From Casuarina equisetifolia (taxonomy: Eukaryota > Streptophyta > Magnoliopsida > Fagales > Casuarinaceae): a stretch of DNA of 64,000 nt. This document shows positions 50,671 to 62,145 of this stretch, piece after piece (position 1 is the first letter of the stretch; each line of letters begins with the position of its first letter). A program made the position numbers and the translations under genes. Where the stretch lies: positions 26,557,745-26,621,744 of the forward strand of contig CM052357.1 of NCBI GenBank assembly GCA_028551475.1, in the 5' to 3' direction. Below the pieces are notes generated by a model. It was not told the origin of the DNA. It worked only from the letters and a program-made list of their open reading frames with translations, and did no database searches.

Positions 50671-51454
50671 TGAAGAGAAATCAACGCTGAGGTCCCACGA
50701 AAAAGTGAAAGGAAAGAAATGAATAAATCAATGGTGAGGGACCAACAATAAAAGGAAAAATGTGAAAAGAGATTTATATGGAATCATGGAAATATCTAGA
50801 GACCAACGTGAAGGAGAAATGAAGAAAAATCTGTCTTGGGGTCCACGTGAAGAATTTTCTAGTTGCAAAGGAAGAACTCTCTAGGCGTCGAAATTGTCTG
50901 CAGAATGGCATGAAAAAATCGGCCTATGGAATTGTCCAGAAAGCTGAAGAAACCGACTTGAGAAGTCGGTTAGGCATTCTATATAAAAGGGGGGAGTTCT
51001 ACCCTAAGGTGCACTAAGGAAAGTGCCAAAAGAGGGGTGCCAAGTGGAGGCACCAGGACGGGTGCTGAGTGGAGGCACTAGGATGTGCTAAGAAAAGCGC
51101 TACTAGAGGCGTGCCAACAGAGGCATGCCAATGGAGAAGGCAGGTGCCAGGAGGGCGTCTAGAGAAGGCAGGCGCCAGGAGAGCGCCAGGAAAAGGCGCC
51201 AAAGTAGGCGTTCAAAGGAGTGTGGTCATGAGAGCTGCCAGGAGAGAGCAGTATAACCAACCCAAGTCTGGCAATGTAGTCTTGTGATACACGACACTCC
51301 ATATGATTCTGTGAAGGAATGTGCGTCCAATAAAAGAGTAAGGTAAGTGTTCTTGTCATTTATCTTGTAAAGAACTTGTAGTTGTATAAATAAAAAGTAT
51401 TGTACTTTTGTCCTCTATTTATGTGTAATTCTTGGACCCACTTAAACTTCAACA
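50671..51454 (+). repeat. 5' LTR with TATA box and GC-rich repeats
   Basis: TATAAAAG at 50982-50989 is the likely core promoter. Downstream (about 51010-51215) lies a degenerate array of short GC-rich words (AGGCACCAGGA, AAAGCGC, GGCGCCAGG, GAGAGCGCCAGG, AAAGGCGCCAAAG) with half-palindromic GGCGCC cores. The partner LTR is at 53224-54004. Confidence 0.92.
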
Positions 51455-53000
51455 AGTGGTATTAGAGCCCAAGTTAAGAAGGAGTCGAAGTTTTGTAAAA
51501 ATATTTAGTAACAGGAATAAGTTGTTACTCTGCCAGAGCAAAGTCAAAATTGTCCATTGTGAATAGCAAGTTGTTGTGAAGTCGATTAGTTTGGGACTAA
51601 GCTTTTTGGTGTGAAGGATCAAGGAAGCACAACACCAATTATAATGGCAGACTTTCCAAGTACAACTGAAGGAGTGGAGAAGCTCAACAACTACAACTAC
51701 AACTACGATTACTGGAGCACATGCATGAAGTCATATCTACAAGGTCAAGATCTATGGGACATCACAAATGGGAGTGAAGCTACTCCACCAAAGGAAGAAA
51801 GAGAAATGTCAAGGTGGGAAGTAGTTGGATAGCCGCTAGAGGTAGCGAAGATAATGCCGGTAGCTAGCATCGATGTAGAGTAGAATTGGGTGATGCTACC
51901 CAATTCAGGACACGATTACGCGATTCGGATTGAAGAGGATTCGGGCACCAGTGATCCAGGTGCAAAATTGGATCAAGTGTATTGTTGCAGGTGCAGAGTG
52001 AATCGAGTCAATGCCAATGAGTTCTGGTATGAAAAGATCGAGCTGGATCGACACTTAGAGTCGTTGTAGGCGGTGGGAATAGGCATGGGTAGCGCTAGTG
52101 CTAATGAAGAGCATAATTGGGTGATGCAACCCGCTTCAAGACCCGAATAGTAGGCGCAGATCCAGGTATGGAACGGACCATATCAGCCATGCGGGTGATC
52201 AAGCGTGAAACGGATTGGGCGTGTGCACCACACGCGCAAAGCAGCAGATCGAGGATCAGATTTGGTGTGTGCACTACACGTGCGGAGCGGAGTGCGGGTT
52301 AGAAAAGGATCCATGGATTTAGGCATGGATCAGGTGTGGCTTAAGCCCATTAGAGACGGGCTGTTGTAGATGAACCTGAAGTCAGGCTGAGTATAGGCCC
52401 AAGCCCGCCGATAATAGGTTAAGATGTTGAAACAAGTCAGGGTGTGACCCGATTTCTTGTACCCATTGGATCGAGGATGGATGGCTGACAAGAATTTGGT
52501 AGATCTACACCGGTCGACGGTGTTTGGAAGCAAAGTGAGGGTGTCCGGATGATTTATGGAGGATTTCGGTTTCAACCATGGTGGATGATCATTGAATGGC
52601 GGCAGCGTGTCGCCAGAAAATTTGGGTTGGGTTGTGGATGTTTTGAATGGTGGTGAAAATCCGGCAACCGGTAGCAGATCGGAGAAAAGAAAGTGTGGAG
52701 ATGATCCACCTGCCAAATAGGAGACGGGCAGAAAAGTGGCTGAAAAAGAAAAGGGCGAAATCGGTGCCGAGTCACGAAATGAGTTAGTCTGCAGAATGAG
52801 TGTCAGGTCCCAAAGCAAGTTAGTCGCGGTACAACGTCACACAAGGCGTGTGATGTCTACATATGGGAGGCGCGTGAAACCCAAGCGCAAATAGAGAATT
52901 TGGCGTACGAATCCCACGTATAGGGCAAAAAATTCTCATATTAAAAATGGGTCAAGCATACTCAAGTTGTGGAAAAATGCAATCTCACTCGAAGGAGATG

Positions 53001-53038
53001 TGCATGAGATGTGCATGAGATGTGCATGAGATGTGCTA
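53001..53038 (+). repeat. Short tandem repeat (about 11-bp unit) in the element interior
   Basis: The unit GAGATGTGCAT is repeated three times in a row, with a fourth, partly matching copy at the right end. It marks the junction between the unrecognised interior and the RT scrap that precedes the polypurine tract. Confidence 0.85.
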
Positions 53039-53223
53039 ACCAGAAGAAGAGAAATATCCTAGTTAGAAGTGCCTGGTTCAAGGTCCGTTGATCTAGCAAT
53101 GGAGAGATTGAAGGTTGTTCCAAAATCGAAAAAGGTAAAGTCTATTTCATGCAAATTGATTTATAAGATCAAGAAACATGCAGATAAAATAATAGAAAGA
53201 AAGTCAGCGTTGAGGGGGAGAAA

Positions 53224-54004
53224 TGAAGAGAAATCAATGCTAAGGTCCCACAAAAAAGTGAAAGGAAAGAAATGAATAAATCAATGGTGCGGGACCAACA
53301 ATAAAAGGAAAAATGTGAAAAGAGATTTATATGGAATTGTGGAATTATCTAGAGACCGACGTGAAGGAGAAATGAAGAAAAATCTGTCTTAGGCCCCACA
53401 TGAAGAATTTTCTAGTTGCAAAGGAAGAACTCTCTAGGCGTCGGAATTGTCTAGAGAATGGCATCAAAAAATCAGCCTATGGAATTGTCTAGAAAGCTGA
53501 AGAAACCAATTTGAGAAGTCGGGTTAGGCATTCTATATAAAGGGGGGAGTTCTACCCCAAGTTGCTCTAAGGAAAGTGCCAAAAGAGGGGTGCTGAGTGG
53601 AGGCACAAGGACGGGTGCTAAGTGGAGGCACCAGGATGCGCTAAGAAAAGCGCCACTAGAGGCGTGCCAATAGAGGCTCACCAATGGAAAACTCAGGTGC
53701 CAGGAGGGCGTTTAGAGAAGGCGCCAGGAGAGCGCCAAGAGAAGGCGCCAAAGTAGGCGTTCAAGGGAGCATGGTCATAGGAGCTGTTAGGAGAGAGCAG
53801 TATAACCAACCCAACTCCGGCAATGCAGTCTTGTGATACACAACACTCCATATGATTCTGTGAAAGAATGTGTGTCCAGTAAAAGAGTAAGATAAGTGTT
53901 CTTATTATTTATCTTGTAAAGAACTTGTAATTGTATAAATAAGAAGTATTGTACTTTTGTCCTCCATTTTGTGTATAATTCTTGGGCTCACTTGAGCTTC
54001 AACA
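53224..54004 (+). repeat. 3' LTR of the non-autonomous element
   Basis: 781 bp, close copy of 50671-51454 with scattered substitutions and a few small indels. TATATAAA at 53534-53541 corresponds to the TATA box of the first LTR. The GC-rich array is present but arranged slightly differently, with one short unit less. Confidence 0.92.
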
Positions 54005-54254
54005 TATCCATCTTTTGGTTTTAGGAAATATCTCATTTTATCTCTTCCTAATATGTGTAAGTTAATTGTCCATGCAATGTGTATAACTATAAAACCAGTA
54101 GCTCATTGTACTTCATATCTAAATCACATTGATTAAACTTATTGGAAGGCTTATACATCATTGTTTTCTTGAAGATATCTTAACACCCCTTTTCGCATTT
54201 CCAAATTGTATTTGAATTGGCTGTGGCATGACATGGGATAAAAGGCTAAAATTA

Positions 54255-54720
54255 CACTAGATATTTGATCTAATAGCTATTAGATATAATAAAATCCTAA
54301 TGAATATTTTGAAGATATTCTATTGATCTTTCTTGTTCCATCATCTATCTTGCGTTTTCCATTTGGAACCAAAAAGAGTAATTCACCATGTTAAACTTTT
54401 TTAGTATCTTCTCAACAAACCAAAATTGTGGCAAGAGTCTCTTTATTGGAACACTTATATTTCAAGAAAGTAATTGTACGAGACCTGTGTCATTCATCTC
54501 AAATAGTTTTCGCATATTTCTTTTAAAATCTATCATAAAGTCCTCACAAGTTCCAATAAAAATCAAACCAAATAGAAGTATTATGAGGAATGAGTTGCTC
54601 TATTTCTTAATGAATAGTGTGGGCTCACTAGGATTTTTAAACAAAGCCTTTCATGAAATAATCACTTTTTTAACTATAGCAAGTCCCAGGAATTTGCTTT
54701 GATGGGCTTTCCTTGATTTA
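54255..54720 (-). mobile_element. Copia reverse transcriptase fragment
   Basis: Minus-strand translation with stops gives SEPTLFIKK (about 54630-54600), then FMIDFKRNMRKLFEMNDTGL (54540-54483), a degraded FLGIEV block (about 54465) and ILKKFNMVNY (about 54405-54375). These are consecutive landmarks of copia RT (KxSxxPTLYxK, xDFKKxMxxxFEMTDLG, YFLGIEV, LLKKFNM). The YVDD block between the first two is destroyed. No LTRs seen. Confidence 0.75.
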
Positions 54721-54777
54721 ACATCTTGTGTTCTTTTCCTTTATTTCAAATGTTCTTAGTTGTTTTACATAAATTTT

Positions 54778-55150
54778 GTAATGAATCCAACCATAAAGCC
54801 AAAAGGCTTAAGCCTATTGGCATAATGGATTTAATTACTTTTAGACTATAACATTTCACCATGTTTTAGATCCAATGTCTTGGTGGTCCATTCTCTAGTG
54901 ACTCCATTCTAGCCCCACACATTTAAATGTCTCTTTGGCTGGTGATATTTTAGTTGCTAGGTAACCTTTTCCATAGGTCATTCATTCCATGATTTGAATA
55001 TAAGACATGAGGTTTGTCTTCTAATACCACTATGTAGTGGTCCAAATGATCCAATTGACTTTTAGCAAAAGATCTAGTGATTGGATGAGAAGGAAATAGG
55101 TTAAAATGGTGAGAGACTAGCCTAGAAGATTTTGATTTACAACCCATTTT
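54778..55150 (-). repeat. LTR-end/leader-like repeat, inverted copy of 58865-59250
   Basis: On the minus strand ATGGTGAAATGTTATAG, CCATTATGCCAATAGGCTTA and CCTTTTGGCT match, in order, sequence at 59156-59220 on the plus strand. Further upstream on the minus strand TGGTATTAGAAGACAAACCT resembles the primer-site region at 58930-58950. It is probably the 3' LTR region of the minus-strand gypsy relic to its right. Limits are approximate. Confidence 0.5.
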
Positions 55151-55249
55151 GGAATGAATTTAGAAAACAATTCAAGTAAGATTGCTTTGAGGGAACATGA
55201 GACAGTTAAAATGCATACAAGAGTAAAGGAAACGATAACCTTTTTATTA

Positions 55250-58200
55250 ACTATGATTCTTTAGACTTGCTAAGTTAGAACTAATTTAATCCACATGACC
55301 ATTTAAGCTAGGGCTAAGTTAGGTTCTTACTAACCTCTCTTAACTGTCCATTGCATCCTTACCCTTTTAACTTCAACCTTAGGGATAAGGTTGAAAGAAG
55401 GATACCTCTTATTAAATTGAATACCATCCACCTAGGTAACTTCTTGCTTGCGCAACCCTTACCAAAGCACCAATAATTCTACCTACCTATTCCTAATGCA
55501 CTACTCCAAAATGGCCTATGATTGAAAGTGAATAACATCCTTATTGCTCAAATAAGCTAGTAGTTATGCTTGCACTAGAACTTGACTACCAATGAGTCTC
55601 TAAAGCTTTTGTCTTTTGCAAATTCTTAAATGGCCCAAAGAACCTAGGTGAGAGCTTATAACTTTTGCACACCACCATTGCATTTCCCTTACATGGGTGG
55701 AGCTTCATATATATAAGGTTTTCCACCTCATACTACTCTTTCTTCCTACCCATATCATAGTACTTTTTCATTCAATTTTAAGCCAATCACAATCTCTCCT
55801 TTATATCCCTCAAAACCATGTCTCTTGCCCCGAATCTCCTTATCGATCATTTCCACTACACAAGAACCTAGAATGTAAGATAGAAAGGTTGGTGTTGTTT
55901 TACCTTATATCACCTCATAAGGTGATTTTTGAGTTGCTTCATGAATACTATTATTATAATAGAACTCAGCCCATAGTAGCATCATGGTCCACTCCTTTAG
56001 AAGATCCTAAGTAAAGCACCTCAAGTAGATAGCCAAGGTTTTATTTACAATTTCTAACTACCCTTTTGTTTATGGATGATAAGTAGTGGAGAAATTAAAT
56101 TTTGTGCCTTGCAACTCAAAAAATTTTCTTAGAAAACCACTAGTAAAAATAGCATATTTGTCACAAACTATACTCTTAGGCATATTGTAAAGCTTTAAAA
56201 TGTTTTCAAAGAAAATGTCTGCTTTGCATATAATAGTGTAAGGACATATTAAGGCTATGAAATGAGCAAGTTTAGATAGTTTGTCCACAATATCTATAAC
56301 CATTTGTTTACTTTTTGAAGTTGGTATCTCTTTAATGAATTCTATAGCTATATCTTCCAAACCTATCAAAGTATAGATGACAATTGAAGCAACCCACTAG
56401 GTTTAGTATTCTACCATTTTACTTTCTAACACACTGCATTCTTTAACAAATGACAACACAACTTGTTTCATGTTAATATAATAGAACATGGTGTTCACGC
56501 TTTGAAGAGTCTTGCGTTACCTTTAACTGAATTAATACCAATTATCCTTATCATATGTAGACAAAAGTAAATTTTTACCTTTAAGAGCTTGGCAAAAGTA
56601 AGCTATGGATTTCTATTCTTGAATTAAAATTTCACCCATTCTAATAACATTGACATCACATTCAACTATAAAGGGAAAGGAGAAGTTTGGTAACCTAAGA
56701 ATTGGTACTTTTGTCATTCTTTTTTTAAGTTGCTGAAATGTTGTTTCTATCTCTTCATTCTAAACAAACCTTTCCTTCCTTAATAACTTAGTCAATAGAG
56801 TAGCTATAAGGCTATAACCTGTGATAACTTTTTCATAATATCAGTTAACCCTAAGAATCCTCTTAAAGCCTTCATTTCTTTTAGTACTAGCCACTTAACC
56901 TTGGCCATAAATAATGTATCCCAAGTAACTCATAGTTAGCACACCAAATTCACGTTTTTCCTTATTAGCATAAAGTGAATTCACCCTTAGCTTCTCAAAT
57001 ATCAATCTAACATGCTCCTAATACTCATCCTAATTCTGGCTATATAATAAGATATTATATAAATAAATAAAACAAATTTTCTCAAGTATTTGTTGAATAT
57101 ATTGTTCATCTAACCTTTAAAATGTGGATGGTGCATTGCATAGTCCAAAAGGCATGACTAAAACTTCATAGTGGCCTTGCAGTGTTTGAAAAGCAATTTT
57201 TCCAACATCTTTAGGCTTCATTTTTATTTTGTGATAAGTAGATCTTAGTTCTAACTTAGTAAACAACCTTACTCCATATAGCTCATCCAATAGCTCATTC
57301 ATCATAGCTATAGGAAAACCAACCTTTATAATTTTCTAGTTTAAAGAGTGGTATCAACACACATCCACTAGATATCATCCTTCTTTCTAACCAATATATT
57401 AGGAAAAGAGAATGAACTACTATTGTTTCTAATCACCCCTTCCTAAACAACTCCCATATCAATTTTTTTTATTTCTCTTTTTTGTAGATAAGGTAAGGTC
57501 TACTTGCAATAACCTTTGTTTTATCTTTCAACACAATTTGGTGCTCGTGAGATCTATATGGTGGCAAGTCATAAGGCTTTTAAAATAGCTCCTTATAAAC
57601 ACTAATAAGCTTTTTAGATTGTTCTAGTCATTGTTCAATTAGCTCTTCCTCATTCTTTTTCCCCATAGATTTTAATTGCATTAAACTCCTTGTTTTGGCT
57701 GCATTAAAAGTTTGCTCAATTTTATGCCTTTCACCACCTTCTTTTTAAGTTGCTTATCTTTATTTACTTCAGTTCAACTTTAGTCTAACTTTAGTTTTGG
57801 TATAGGAATAGTTTCATGTCAATGCATGTCAATAAAAGTGTCCTTACCAATATCTTTTATTTAGGCATGACATGACATGTTTGCTTTGGTTATAAGTTAA
57901 GTTTTGCATGTGAATGTTGGTGTACAATTTTTCAAGCAATGCAATTGCATCATCCTCTAACTCATAATTACTAAGAGATAGAAAGGTAGGTATTTCTAAA
58001 AACTTTAATACTTACAGATTATTACTAAAAAATATATTAAATTAAGAAATAAACAAGATTTATTAGGAAGGTGTTCATTGTTCTTCCACTCCTAGTGCCA
58101 CCTTGTTTATAGGGTTTAAATCGAGAATGGAAAGGTAGGCTCCTATGAGGAAGACATTTGCTCTCTCTTTTATTTATCTTGTTAATTAGGTTTGCAATTG

Positions 58201-58530
58201 GATAAGAAAATAAACATAAATTATACATGAACAATCAAGCAAAAAAGCCATTAATTATTTACTGGATTCAGTGCACCTGAAAGACAACATTGAGTTTTAT
58301 AACTAAATCAAAATTGATTCTATAAGCATAAACTATACAAACTCAAAATAACATCAGTGATGCATTGTCATGCAAAATGACATTTTTTCTTTTTGTCCAC
58401 CCTCATAGCTAATGCCAATCCATGAAATATAATGCACTTAGATCCTGTATGACTAAACCTATTGCACCTGTAACAAGAATAATTGGTATCAATGCAAAAT
58501 TTCTTCCCAAAAAAATTCTATTTTGATAAA
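55250..58530 (-). mobile_element. Ty3/gypsy pol relic, minus strand
   Basis: Domains in gypsy order from right to left: a CCHC zinc knuckle CYRCNRFSHTGSKC (about 58480-58438); a decayed protease region; RT (57305-57117: [20 protein letters not shown] and [18 protein letters not shown]); RT end and RNase H (about 57000-56520); integrase core (56369-56070: DKLSKLAHFIAL, GFLRKFFELQGTKFNFSTTY); and integrase C-terminal pieces (about 56010-55600: EFYYNNSIHEATQKSPYEVI, KLSPRFFGPF). Stops break all of it except short windows. RT followed by integrase, with the HYEFLVMPFGL-type motif, identifies Ty3/gypsy rather than copia. Confidence 0.88.
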
Positions 58531-58864
58531 ATTAAATTCCATTCCTATATTGCAGTTCATTTCTCACTTCTTTTGTACTTATCTTTTTTTAGAATCTCTT
58601 GTGCTTCCTCATTATTACACACCTTTTCTTGAATAGGGCTAAGCTATTCTAAAATAGGCAAAGAAGTTACCTTAAATTCATTGCTTCCCTTACCTTTTCC
58701 TTTTTAATTGTTGCCTTTCCCTTTTTCCTAATGCTTACTCATTAGCATACTACTATTTGTCATCTTATGTTACCATGTATCTATTTCATTCATATCAATA
58801 TTCAACCAAGCTACTTCCTTGTCTTTCTCTTCCATTCCTTCTCCTTATAAACATCATGATCCAA

Positions 58865-59250
58865 AAGTAATTTAACTCACTATGCTAATAGGCTTAGGCC
58901 TTTTGGCTTAATAGTTGAGTTTGTTACATTTGGTATCAGAGACAAACCTTACAACCTAAGTTCAAACCTCAGTAGGTGCACTTAGTTATGTGTAGCTCAT
59001 TAAGGACATGGGGCCTTGATTATGAAAAGCTTTATATACAATGAGGGGAATGAAGGCCCTAACAACTTGCTAGATGTCAAGCTAGTGGAGCTATGGAGTT
59101 TCTCGCCTTGTGGAGTTGCAGAGTGTAACCACTAAGGACAGAATTTAAAAGTATGGTAAAATGTTATAATATTAAAGGTAATTGTATCCATTATGCCAAT
59201 AGGCTTAGGACTTTTGGCTCAATAATAGGTTTGTTACATTTGGTATCAAA
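58865..59250 (+). repeat. Two direct copies of an LTR end plus tRNA-Met primer site
   Basis: The order AATAGGCTTAGG, CTTTTGGCT, TTTGTTACATTTGGTATCA occurs at about 58888-58946 and again at about 59202-59246. TGTTACA followed by TTTGGTATCAGAG is the usual LTR-end/primer-site junction of plant LTR elements. The second copy leads straight into the gypsy gag start codon (ATGGCC at about 59252). A related inverted copy lies at 54778-55150. TTCAAACCTC after the first site resembles a pol III B box, so a tRNA-derived SINE is a minor alternative. Confidence 0.55.
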
Positions 59251-60898
59251 GATGGCCACGAATGACCATTAACATGATCTAGAATTGGAGCAAAAAATTG
59301 ATTCATTGACAAAAACTATGTAGTAACTCTTTTTAGCTTTGAATGTGAAGATCCATGGAGTAGCTACAAGAATTGATGTTTCAAAAGACACTAGAGAAAG
59401 CTCATTATGACAGCTTAGAGGAATCCAAAGTAATGAGAATGGGAGAAATTACCACAATTAGAATCAGACTAGAATGGTAAGGCTTAATTTTCCTAAATAT
59501 GATGGAGAATTAGACCCTTCTTCTTAGATCGATAGGGCTATGCAGTTATTTGATTTTAACAACACACCAGAAGGAGATAATGTAAGAATAACATTGATGC
59601 ATTTAGATGGAGAAACATAATTGGTGTATCAGTTGTTGAGGCAGGATAATAAAGGACAAGTAATTACCTAGGAAATGTTGAGAGACAAATTGATAAAGCA
59701 ATTCAGTGCCATTCTCTTCAAAGATCATTTTGGTGAACTCACCAAGCTTAAATAGACCAGGTCAATGCATGACTACTAATTTCAATTCAATAAATTACTT
59801 TTGAGATATGGTAATCTAATTAAGCATCAAATTAATTATTTTGTGAATGGATTGAAAGAAAAGATCAAACTAGATGTGATAGCTTATAATCTTCTTACAT
59901 TATTTATGGTTAGATATATAGACACTTTGTTACTGTTGATGGTGTCATTCAAAGGAAAGTTCAATTAGTGCTATGGGAGATTATTCACTGCTTTTGCTTG
60001 TAGTCTTAAGGCAAGTCAGGAAGGCAAGCAAGCTAGAGAGATGCAAAGGTTCACCTTCCCTGTATACTAAATAGGTTGGTGACCAAGTTATTAAAGAAGG
60101 AGGTGCATCCAGTCTATCTCTGTGGAAAGAGTTAACCTATGGATAAAAAATACCCCCTAGTATACCCACCAACATAAGGAACGGGACTAACTATTGTTAA
60201 ATCCACTACCTAGAGCAACAAGGATGGAAGCCATTTACTTAGTTCAAGTGTTACCCGTGGTATAAGTACTAAAGCTGTCTCTTTTCCCGTAGTAGCAGCA
60301 AGTGAAATGGGAGCAACCTAAACTGTGGAAACGAGGTTGTAGGAAAGCAATATACCATTCGTTTTGCAAGGTTATTTAAAGCTAAAAATTGACTAGTAAG
60401 GAAGCTATGAGTGTACTAGGGAGATGGTAAAATGCTAATGGGTAACTAGTCCATTAATTATTTGAGAACATAAACAATCTTTTGGTTAAAAGGCTCACTC
60501 AACCAGAGATTATGGACATGAGGGTAAAGGCATTGTGTTTTAATTATGATGAGAGGTTTACCCTAGGCCATCATTGTAAGAAGTTGTTTTTATTGGAAGG
60601 AATAAGTGGTGAAAAGGATAAGGAATGGTTTAGGAATGCTAATATTGAAATGCAAGAAGAACTTAGAAAAATTGTGCTTGAGATATCCTTGGCAGCAATT
60701 TATGGAGTTAAATGTGTAAAAACTATAAGAATCCAAGGGACTATGGGAGTCAACCAAGTGAGGATTACAACTTTGGTGGATTTTGGCAACACTTACAATT
60801 TTATAAGTGATAAATTGGCAATGAAAATGAATCTAAAATCAGATATGGAGAAAGTTTTTAAGGTGAAGGTTATTGTTAAAGGGAGGGGAATACAGTGA
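59250..60898 (+). mobile_element. Ty3/gypsy gag and protease relic, plus strand
   Basis: Begins directly after a primer-site-like sequence. Gag landmarks with stops: RLNFPKYDGELDP (about 59481-59520), AMQLFDFNNTPEGDNVRITL (about 59537-59596), KLIKQFSA (about 59690), FVNGLKEKIKLDV (about 59840-59880). The longest open stretch, 60482-60898 (138 codons), covers a degenerate zinc-knuckle region (LCFNYDERFTLGHHCKKLF) and the retropepsin-like motif TLVDFGNTYNFISDKLA. The catalytic DSG is changed to DFG, so the protease is dead. RT is absent on this strand. Confidence 0.85.
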
Positions 60899-61229
60899 GC
60901 CCTTCAGTATGCCATGTTAGGATGTAGGTGGCAATACTTGAAGAATGGAGCAGTAGTTACTTTTAATTGTAATTGGTGTCATTTTCCTCTATGTGCTATA
61001 TGTTTTAAGTCTCTGAATAAGTGAGAGTTGGTTCACTATTTCAAAGGACTATAAAAGTAGAGGAGGGAACCTTCATTGATAGTTTTTGTGACCCAAATTC
61101 AGTTGTAACCAACAAAAGTCTTAAGTTCCCTTTTAATGAGCTCTCTTTCTAGATTTAATCAAATTCCTACCCATTTTCTATCCATCTTTTTGTTTTCAAC
61201 AAAATAGGGAGGAAACTAAAATACAATTG
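60899..61229. other. Junction sequence between oppositely oriented gypsy pieces
   Basis: No coding match. ACTATAAAAGTAGAGG (about 61047) looks like a TATA box, and TTTTGTTTTCAACA (61188-61201) like an LTR end, so an LTR remnant is possible. It has no match to the LTR ends at 58865-59250. Confidence 0.3.
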
Positions 61230-62145
61230 GTAAATTGATCTTGATTTTTGCCTAAATTTTAGTTAACTAGTTACCCATTCATTCACTAAAGCTCACTATT
61301 CATTTTTGGATCACCATAATATTGTCCCTAAAGTCAACATCAAGTCACCCTTTATTGCCTTCTCTATTATGTTATCTTCTTGCTTTTTTTCTTTTTTGGA
61401 CAAGGCATTAGCAATAATATTTTCCTTTCTTGGCTTCTATTGTATCCTAAAATCATACCTAACCAACTTAATTAACTAATGTTGTTGTGTTGGACTATTG
61501 ATTTTTTGATTCCATAGACTTTGGAGACTTCTTTAATGAGCTTTGACTATAAATTGTTTTCCTAATAAATACTATTGCCATTTTTTAACCGCTAATATAA
61601 GAGCCAATAACTCCTTATCATATGTAGACAAAAATAAGTTCTTACCTTTAAAAGCTTAGCAAAAGCTATTAGTTGCTATTCTTGAGTCAAAATTGCACCC
61701 ATTCTAATGGCCTTAACATCACATTCAACCATAAAAGAAAAGAAGAAAATCGGTAACCTAAGAAGTGGTACTTCTGTCAACCTTTTTTCTAGCTTAAATT
61801 TTGTTTCTGCCTTTTCATTTCAAACAAACCCTTCCTTCTTCAATAACTTGGTCAATGGAATAGTTATAAAGCTATAACCTTTGATAAATTTTTTGTTATA
61901 CTCGGTTACCCCAAGAATTCTCTTAAAGCCTTCACTTCTTTTGGTACTAACCACTTAACCATGGCTATTATCTTATCAGTTTCTACCTCTACTCCTTGGC
62001 CAAAAATAATGTGTCCCAAGTGACTCAAAGTTAGTAGCCCGAATTCACATTTTTCCTTCTTGACATAAAGTTGATTCACCTTTAGCTTTTTGAATACCAA
62101 TATGACATGCTCCCAATGCTCATCCCAAGTTTGAGATCTTAGATT
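61230..62145 (-). mobile_element. Ty3/gypsy RT-RNase H fragment, minus strand
   Basis: A minus-strand frame (62199-61906) carries HVILVFKKLKVNQLYVKKEK, SHLGHIIFGQGVEV and PKEVKALREFLG, the well-known end of gypsy RT before RNase H. Further left come degraded RNase H and a degraded ADALSR-type block (about 61400). It closely parallels 56520-57010 in nucleotide sequence, so both belong to one family. The first 30 or so codons of the frame (right of about 62110) do not match RT and come from the neighbouring sequence. Confidence 0.85.

Larger units (their letters stand above)
50671..54004 (+). mobile_element. Non-autonomous copia-type LTR retrotransposon (3.33 kb, both LTRs)
   Basis: Two long direct repeats, 784 bp (50671-51454) and 781 bp (53224-54004), both begin TGAAGAGAAATCAA and end CTTCAACA. 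A primer-binding site TGGTATTAGAGCCC (tRNA-Met type) starts 2 bp after the first LTR, and a polypurine tract GAGGGGGAGAAA ends directly at the second (53212-53223). Flanks GATCC (50666-50670) and TATCC (54005-54009) fit a 5-bp duplication with one change. The 1.77-kb interior encodes only a copia gag start (51644-51832, MADFPSTTEGVEKLNNYN and YLQGQDLW), which ends early, and a scrap of RT start (53095-53210, a KLIYKIKKHADKIIER block). Between them lies about 1.2 kb with no recognisable retroelement protein. It cannot make its own pol and would depend on a related element. Confidence 0.92.

Noticed and set aside
52330..52818. 162-codon minus-strand frame within the non-autonomous LTR element
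   Set aside because: Longest frame in the unrecognised core, but antisense to the element, Pro/Ser-rich with no domain; GC-richer DNA has fewer stops, so length alone is weak.
53001..53038. Possible CRISPR-like repeats
   Set aside because: Units are contiguous without spacers and lie in a plant retroelement; it is a simple tandem repeat.
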